9,107 nt of DNA from Candidatus Sumerlaeota bacterium (lineage in GTDB: Bacteria > Sumerlaeota > Sumerlaeia > MWCT01), in NCBI GenBank assembly GCA_026398545.1, contig JAPLSR010000346.1, forward strand, positions 1-9,107, given 5' to 3'. Below the pieces are notes generated by a model. That model was given only the letters and a program-made list of their open reading frames with translations, was not told the DNA's origin and did no database searches. Below are positions 4,528-9,107 of this stretch, in pieces (position 1 is the stretch's first letter; each line of letters starts with the position of its first letter). Position numbers and translations under genes: made by a program.

Positions 4528-5688
4528 ATGTCGCGCAAGGTGTATATTTTTCTTTTTGTTGTCACTTTAGTGAATCTCTGTATCTTGTTATCCATCCTTT
4601 TTCTGGCGCGGAGGGATGGACTTTCATCCGGCGTGGGCATTTTTCAGGTGGCGCAGGCGGCGGAAACCAACCGTGACGCCTCCCTGCGGCGCACCTCCAT
4701 TGTGAAGGCGGCAGAGAAGATCAGCCCCGCCGTTGTGAATATTGGAGCCATCCGAACAGCATACGTCCGCCGTCTTGACCCCACCTTCCAGGACTTCTTC
4801 AATCCATTTATCCTCTATCCTTACAAGGAAAAGATGCCCTTTCTCGGCTCCGGCTTCACTCTGAACTCCGATGGGCAAGTCCTCACCAATTTTCACGTCA
4901 TTGAGGGTGCGGAGAAGGTGATTGTAACTCTGCCTGACGGACGTGAAATGGATGCCGATGTGCTTGATGCCGACAGGGTGGTTGATGTTGCCCTCCTGAA
5001 AATTAAAAATGCAAAAAATCTTCCATATGTGAAAATGGGTGATTCGGATGACATCATGATTGGTGAACCAGTCATTGCACTGGGCAATCCATTCGGCAAC
5101 CTGATTGATGACCCCCATCCCACAGTGACAGCAGGTGTTATCAGCGCTAAGAACCGCTCCTTCAATCCCGACCCCGACAATATGCGGGTTTATACAAACA
5201 TGATTCAGACGGACGCCTCCATCAACCCCGGCAATTCAGGGGGTCCGCTTGTCAACGTGAATGGAGAAGTCATCGGTATCAATACCTTCATCATGTCACG
5301 TTCCGGCGGTTCTCATGGCATTGGATTTGCCATCCCCATCAACAGGGCGAGGGCGGTGGTGGATGAAATCATGAAGCATGGCAGGATACGCCCGCTCTGG
5401 CGGGATTTTGACTGTGTGAACATGACGCCCTATCTTATGCGGGTGTTGAAAGCGCCTGACCAGTCTGGCGCCGTTGTGAGGAGAATGGAGCGCAGTGGCG
5501 CGGCGGAGGAGTGCGGGTTGAAGGTGGGCGACATCATCCGGCGGGCAAATGACCGCGAGGTGCGGGACTCTTCCGACTTTTTAGCCTATTTCAGCGCCCT
5601 GCAGGTGGGGGATGTCTTCAATCTGGAAGTCCTGCGTGATGGAAAGACCGTGAAACTCAAATATGTCGTCCGGGAATACAAGCCATAG
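4528..5688 (+). CDS. htrA: HtrA/Deg-family serine protease, membrane-anchored, one PDZ domain
   Basis: A periplasmic quality-control protease of 386 aa held in the inner membrane by a single N-terminal segment (5-27). The trypsin-like domain covers about 56-285. The catalytic triad is intact: His123 (LTNFHVIEGA), Asp153 (DRVVDVALLKI), Ser237 (INPGNSGGPL). Also typical are GSGFTLNSDG, GEPVIALGNPFG, TAGVISA and GIGFAIP. A C-terminal PDZ domain spans about 296-382 (GAVVRRMERSGAAEECGLKVGDIIRRAN). One PDZ plus a membrane anchor is the DegS-like layout rather than the two-PDZ DegP one. The ATG at 4528 follows GAGGGGG by about 10 nt; an ATG at 4504 in frame would add eight residues and has no ribosome-binding site. 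TATTAT near 4492 might be a -10 box, which would also exclude the upstream ATG. The gene ends 3 nt from the convergent ABC gene. Confidence 0.93.
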   Translation: MSRKVYIFLFVVTLVNLCILLSILFLARRDGLSSGVGIFQVAQAAETNRDASLRRTSIVKAAEKISPAVVNIGAIRTAYVRRLDPTFQDFFNPFILYPYKEKMPFLGSGFTLNSDGQVLTNFHVIEGAEKVIVTLPDGREMDADVLDADRVVDVALLKIKNAKNLPYVKMGDSDDIMIGEPVIALGNPFGNLIDDPHPTVTAGVISAKNRSFNPDPDNMRVYTNMIQTDASINPGNSGGPLVNVNGEVIGINTFIMSRSGGSHGIGFAIPINRARAVVDEIMKHGRIRPLWRDFDCVNMTPYLMRVLKAPDQSGAVVRRMERSGAAEECGLKVGDIIRRANDREVRDSSDFLAYFSALQVGDVFNLEVLRDGKTVKLKYVVREYKP

Positions 5689-5691
5689 ACC

Positions 5692-6429
5692 CTAATCGGG
5701 AAAATCCCGTGAAGCGCCTTGCGTGTCTGAGGAGATAAGTCCATCGAGGATGTGGATGATGCGGCGGGCATGGCGTGCAATGTCCGCCTCATGCGTCACA
5801 AGGATGATGGTTTTCCCACTTGCACTTATCTCGTCAAAGATGGTCATGATTTCACTGCCGGTTTTAGTGTCGAGATTGCCTGTGGGTTCATCGGCGAGGA
5901 GGATGTCGGGGTCATTTATCAGGGCGCGGGCGATAGCCACTCGCTGGCGCTCACCACCGGAAAGTTCGGAGGGCAGGTGAGTGGCTCGGTGGGAGAGTTT
6001 CACCTGTAAGATTAGTTTTTCCGCGGTCTGGCGCCTTTCAGAGGTATGTCTTCCTGCATAAATGAGAGGGAGCTCAATGTTTTCCCGCACAGTCATCTGT
6101 GGCAGGAGGTTAAAGTTCTGGAAAACGAAGCCGATACCGGCGTTGCGGGTGTGGGAGAGTTCTGTATCGTTGAGGGTGTCCACGCGTCGCCTGTTCAGGA
6201 TATAATGACCGCGCGTTGGGCGGTCCAGGCATCCGAGGATGTGCATAAGGGATGATTTACCCGAGCCGGAAGGTCCCATGATTGCCACGAATTCCCCCCG
6301 ATTGATTATCAGGTCGACCCCGAGCAAGGCATGAACCTCCGTTGCACCCAGGTGATAAATCTTTATCACACCTTCAAGTTGAATCAGGATATTGTTACCA
6401 TCATTACAGGTTTGTTGGGCTTGAGACAA
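5692..6429 (-). CDS. ABC transporter ATP-binding protein (MacB/LolD-type)
   Basis: A 245-aa cytoplasmic ATPase that would power a tripartite exporter. It shows a Walker A (GPSGSGKSS, 52-60), Q-loop Gln104 in FVFQNFNLLP, signature LSGGERQRVAIARAL (156-170), Walker B ILLADEPTG (176-184) with catalytic Glu181, D-loop NLDTKTG and switch His213 (VTHEAD). The segment GFVFQNFNLLPQMTVRENIELPL is characteristic of the MacB/LolD/FtsE group. The start appears to be TTG at 6429: there is no ATG ahead of Walker A, and AGGA lies about 9 nt upstream. It follows the membrane fusion protein gene by 19 nt and is the last gene of the operon. The usual FtsX/MacB-type permease is neither fused nor encoded downstream, since htrA converges 3 nt away, so the permease must be encoded upstream of the window edge or elsewhere. 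Confidence 0.92.
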   Translation of the reverse strand: MSQAQQTCNDGNNILIQLEGVIKIYHLGATEVHALLGVDLIINRGEFVAIMGPSGSGKSSLMHILGCLDRPTRGHYILNRRRVDTLNDTELSHTRNAGIGFVFQNFNLLPQMTVRENIELPLIYAGRHTSERRQTAEKLILQVKLSHRATHLPSELSGGERQRVAIARALINDPDILLADEPTGNLDTKTGSEIMTIFDEISASGKTIILVTHEADIARHARRIIHILDGLISSDTQGASRDFPD

Positions 6430-6448
6430 TTGTGTTGTCCTGTTTTGC

Positions 6449-7816
6449 TTATTTGGTTTGTGAGCCGATGACTGGCTCTAAGCCTTTTTTTATCTCCTCA
6501 ATCGTCCCGATGCGCTCAATCTTTTTTGTCGGGTCGCGAAGGAGCACGGTTTCCCCTTTGGAAAGACCTTTGACAACGACAATGTGATTCTCATTGGTAT
6601 CGCCTATCGTGACATTGCGTTTTTCAAATCCCGTGCCTTTTTTGACAAAGATATAACGATTCTCCTTTTCCCCAAAGACAGATTCCTGGGGGATATACAA
6701 TGCATCGGAAATCTTGTTGATGAAGACACGGACACGCGAAGTCATTCCCTGGCGGAATTTTTCATCCGGTTTTTCCATCTTGATACGCACCTCGAATTCC
6801 TTGCCTCTCGGTGTTCCGCCGCCACCGCCGCCAAAGAAAAACTCCGCATTGCTTATCGGCACCACGCCTTTTGTTTCCACCTTGCCTTTGAAGACCTGAC
6901 TTGGCAGGGCATCCACGGTTATCTCCGCCGACTGTCCGACGATGATTTTCCCGATATCAATCTCGCTGATAGGAATGACCGCCTGCATGGTGGCGGGGTC
7001 GGGGATTTCCATCAAGGTGGAGCGCCGCCAGGTCTGGTCGCCTTCGGCAATCTTTCCCATCTTGTTACCCTTCCAGGTTATGGCATAGGAGATATGTCCC
7101 TGCCCATTCGCCTTGCAGACAGATTTTTCTATTTTCTCCAGGACATCATCGAGTTTCTTCTTCTGACGCTCGAGCTCCACCTTGGCAATTTCCACATCAG
7201 ATTCCTTGATTTTCACATCCGATTTCTGGTCTTCAATCAACTTCTTCAGGTTAATCTGCTCCTGCTTGAGGGTGAGTTCTGCCTGAAGGAAGGCAATCTG
7301 GGCGTCATCAAGAGCTGATTTCGCCACGAGATTCTTCTCAACGAGGATTTTCTGTTTTTCATAATTCAGTTTGGCGTCCTTGAGTTTCAAATCCTGAAAT
7401 TCCACCTTTGCCGTCTGTCCCTTTAATGAGAGGTCATTTTTCAACCTTGTGAGGCGAAGGGTTTCTTCTTTCTGGTCGAGCTTAGTCTTTGCCAGGTCCA
7501 CTTCCACCTGGAGGTCCTTCTTCTGGTCATCGAAGTCGGAGGTGTCTATCCAGATAACCGGGTCTCCCTCCTTAACGTATGTGCCCTCGGGTATCAGTTT
7601 GATAATCTTACCGCCGAAATCAGATGTCACATTTTTCTTAACTGCGGCATCGAGGGTGCCGATGGTGGAGATGGTGATTTCAAACGGACCTTTCTTCACG
7701 GTGGCAGTCGGGATATTGGCAACCGGCGAGAGTCTGTGTTTTATAATTTGATTGTAGGTAAAAAAGGCACCACCGAGTATAATAAATAGTATAATTATGA
7801 TGATTATCTTTTTCAA
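6449..7816 (-). CDS. Membrane fusion protein (periplasmic adaptor, MacA/HlyD type)
   Basis: A 455-aa adaptor linking an inner-membrane ABC exporter to the TolC-family channel. Residues 3-19 form the membrane anchor (extreme Ile run IIIIIILFIILGG). Residues 36-92 are the first lipoyl half (GTLDAAVKKNVTSDFGGKI, VKEGDPVIWID). A long alpha-hairpin coiled coil follows at about 93-232, rich in Lys/Glu/Asp/Leu. The second lipoyl half and beta-barrel cover about 265-365 (MEIPDPATMQAVIPISEIDIGKI, VGQSAEITVDALP), and the membrane-proximal domain about 370-435 (ALYIPQESVF, IVVVKGLSKGETV). A run of six Gly (329-334) interrupts the barrel. Translation seems to start at TTG 7816 after GAGGG; the hydrophobic anchor begins directly there and no ATG is available. 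It lies 78 nt after the channel gene and 19 nt before the ATPase gene, which identifies the operon as an export system. Confidence 0.92.
   Translation of the reverse strand: MKKIIIIIILFIILGGAFFTYNQIIKHRLSPVANIPTATVKKGPFEITISTIGTLDAAVKKNVTSDFGGKIIKLIPEGTYVKEGDPVIWIDTSDFDDQKKDLQVEVDLAKTKLDQKEETLRLTRLKNDLSLKGQTAKVEFQDLKLKDAKLNYEKQKILVEKNLVAKSALDDAQIAFLQAELTLKQEQINLKKLIEDQKSDVKIKESDVEIAKVELERQKKKLDDVLEKIEKSVCKANGQGHISYAITWKGNKMGKIAEGDQTWRRSTLMEIPDPATMQAVIPISEIDIGKIIVGQSAEITVDALPSQVFKGKVETKGVVPISNAEFFFGGGGGGTPRGKEFEVRIKMEKPDEKFRQGMTSRVRVFINKISDALYIPQESVFGEKENRYIFVKKGTGFEKRNVTIGDTNENHIVVVKGLSKGETVLLRDPTKKIERIGTIEEIKKGLEPVIGSQTK
6815..6832 (-). repeat. Six-glycine codon run in the adaptor gene
   Basis: Six consecutive GGN codons (five of them GGC or GGT) encode Gly329-334, following FFF and preceding TPRGKEF. 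It looks like a flexible insertion in a loop of the beta-barrel domain. Confidence 0.6.
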
Positions 7817-7894
7817 TTTTTTTATCCCTCTTTGATATTTAATGAAACCTTGTGAACATCCAGCTCTGGACTAATATTACCGACTCGCATCTTT

Positions 7895-9107
7895 TTAATT
7901 GAGGCTTCTTCCAATTGCCTTGTAAAGTCTCGAGATGCTTATCTGATAATTCACCAGTTCACCAAAATAATTAGAGCGTGTCTGGAAAAGGTCATCCTGT
8001 GCCTGGCGCACATCATTACTGGTCGAAAGACCGGCGTCAAACCTGCCCAGCTCCTGGTCAAGGCTTTTTTCAGCCTGTTCAACCGTTTTTGCAAGGATGA
8101 TGAGGCTGGATTCGCTCGCCTTGACACGACGATATGACTGGGTGACATCCCTGACGGTGTCACGTTCGCGGCTTAGCTGGTTGATGTGTGCCTTTTCAAG
8201 AGAGAGCCGTGCCCGGCGCAATGCCTCCCTTTTGGGGATATTTGGCCATGGAATAGTCAGAGAAAGTCCTGCATCCCATGAACTTTGGTCGCCCAAATTG
8301 TGACTCTCGCTAAACTCATTCCCCGCATCGCTGCCGGAATAGCTCACATTGAAATCAAGGTTGGGGAGAGTCTCATTTTGCGCCTTGTCAAGGGTGATTT
8401 CCTGCTGGCGGACAACGATATCGCTCTGGACGAGTTCCATCCTGTTGCCGATTGCCTCGGCAATGCACTGGTCGAGCATGGGCAACTCTACCTTGCCGAT
8501 TTTCAGGAGAAATTCTGTAATGTCCTGGATGCTGAGTTTTGTCTGGAGGGGCAGTCCGAGAAGGGTAAGTAGCCCCTCAATCTGGTCGTCATAGGTTTGC
8601 TGGCGTGACACTACATTGTCTCGCTCCTGGAGATATTGAACCTCCGCGCGGGATATCTCGCTCTCAGGTATCTGGTCAAGACTGAATTTAATCTTTGTTG
8701 CCTCAAGGAAGCGGGCTTTCTGCTCGAGGGCATCTAAGCTGACTCGCAGCTGGCTCTTGGCGCGCAGGATACTGTAATATTGTTCGATGACTGAAAGGAC
8801 GACGTCACGGCGGCGCAGGACATCTGATATTTCACTATTGATGAAAGAAAGGCGGCTTGCTCGTATGTCGGCGAGACCGCGGCGCAGACCCCCGCCCTGC
8901 AGGAGAGGCTGGGCAAAACTCACATTGCCGGTGTTTGAATAAGTTTTGTCCGTTACCTTTGAACGTCCGGTTTCCATGGATGCCTGGATTGAGCCTCCGG
9001 TGGCAAGGTTCTGTTGCGCAGTGAGGGAGGCGCTCTGGCTGTTCCTATGGGTCTCTGTGCGGTCACCGTTAAGTTTTACGCGGTCCTTTCCCACGCCTGT
9101 CTGTGCG
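7895..9107 (-). CDS. TolC-family outer-membrane efflux protein, 5' end off the right edge
   Basis: The outer-membrane channel/periplasmic tunnel of the exporter. The frame is open to the edge (403 codons plus stop). A GTG at 9094 is internal, and the reading continues upstream as AQTG, so the true start and signal peptide are outside. The two-repeat OEP architecture is clear. The first repeat contains SFAQPLLQGGGLRRGLADI, a long helix with VIEQYYSILRAK, then AEVQYLQERDNV. The second begins at about residue 185 with CIAEAIGNRMELVQSDI, ALPNLDF-like TLPNLDFNVSYSG, SLTIPWPN, a helix with DVTQSYRRVKASE, and RFDAGLSTSNDVRQAQDDLF. The protein ends YKAIGRSLN. It is the first visible gene of a channel-adaptor-ATPase operon. 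An order with the channel first is less usual than adaptor first. Confidence 0.92.
   Translation of the reverse strand, partial: AQTGVGKDRVKLNGDRTETHRNSQSASLTAQQNLATGGSIQASMETGRSKVTDKTYSNTGNVSFAQPLLQGGGLRRGLADIRASRLSFINSEISDVLRRRDVVLSVIEQYYSILRAKSQLRVSLDALEQKARFLEATKIKFSLDQIPESEISRAEVQYLQERDNVVSRQQTYDDQIEGLLTLLGLPLQTKLSIQDITEFLLKIGKVELPMLDQCIAEAIGNRMELVQSDIVVRQQEITLDKAQNETLPNLDFNVSYSGSDAGNEFSESHNLGDQSSWDAGLSLTIPWPNIPKREALRRARLSLEKAHINQLSRERDTVRDVTQSYRRVKASESSLIILAKTVEQAEKSLDQELGRFDAGLSTSNDVRQAQDDLFQTRSNYFGELVNYQISISRLYKAIGRSLN

Noticed and set aside
6584..7318. 244-codon plus-strand ORF within the adaptor gene
   Set aside because: Antisense to the coiled-coil and barrel domains of a clear membrane fusion protein; long antisense frames are common opposite Lys/Glu-rich helices.
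1..9107. CRISPR array, tRNA or rRNA genes
   Set aside because: No regularly spaced repeats and no cloverleaf or rRNA-like stretches were noticed on either strand.

Overview
The window is a mixed accessory and housekeeping stretch from a diderm (Gram-negative-type) bacterium. The case for a diderm is a TolC-family outer-membrane channel, a periplasmic adaptor, a membrane-anchored HtrA protease and a pilin-like protein. The phylum cannot be fixed from the sequence. The Cys-containing pilin-like protein with a Gly at position +5 and a CP...YCPIH tail resembles proteins I associate with PVC-type and related uncultured lineages, but that is only an impression. Most genes have mid-range GC. The stretch from about 1280 to 2670 is strikingly AT-rich.

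Left part (1-3371, all minus strand). Reading in the direction of transcription there is a secreted YHS-domain protein (3371-2925), a structured tail with a terminator, and an AT-rich island. The island has its own near-consensus sigma-70 promoter and two genes: a 112-aa Cys-containing hypothetical protein and a secreted DUF4352-like protein. After it come a broken second YHS gene with a homologous tail and terminator, and then the 5' part of a heavy-metal P-type ATPase that runs off the left edge. The YHS-plus-tail module is therefore present twice as a diverged direct repeat (about 841-1277 and 2674-3104), with the AT-rich island between the copies. A YHS domain next to an ATPase with an N-terminal heavy-metal-binding domain points to copper/silver-type metal handling.

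Middle part (3372-5688). About 470 bp without an assured gene holds an AT-rich palindromic segment, a cluster of small GC-rich palindromes, and a long-range 13-bp stem (3701-3715 with 3779-3791) that looks like a structured leader. A possible 23-codon leader ORF with a good ribosome-binding site follows. Then come, on the plus strand, a pilin-like membrane protein that lacks the conserved Glu at +5 and an HtrA/Deg-type serine protease with an intact catalytic triad and one PDZ domain.

Right part (5692-9107, minus strand). A tripartite export operon is ordered TolC-family channel (start off the right edge), membrane fusion protein, ABC ATPase. The last two appear to use TTG starts. The ATPase ends 3 nt from the end of the convergent htrA, so no MacB/FtsX-type permease follows it inside the window.

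The least-explained material is the duplicated YHS module. Its roughly 190-nt tail is conserved between copies, forms a 12-bp long-range stem whose wobble pairs fit only the minus-strand RNA, and also carries an open, coding-like frame continuing past the YHS stop codon. The leader-like structure upstream of the pilin gene is the second.
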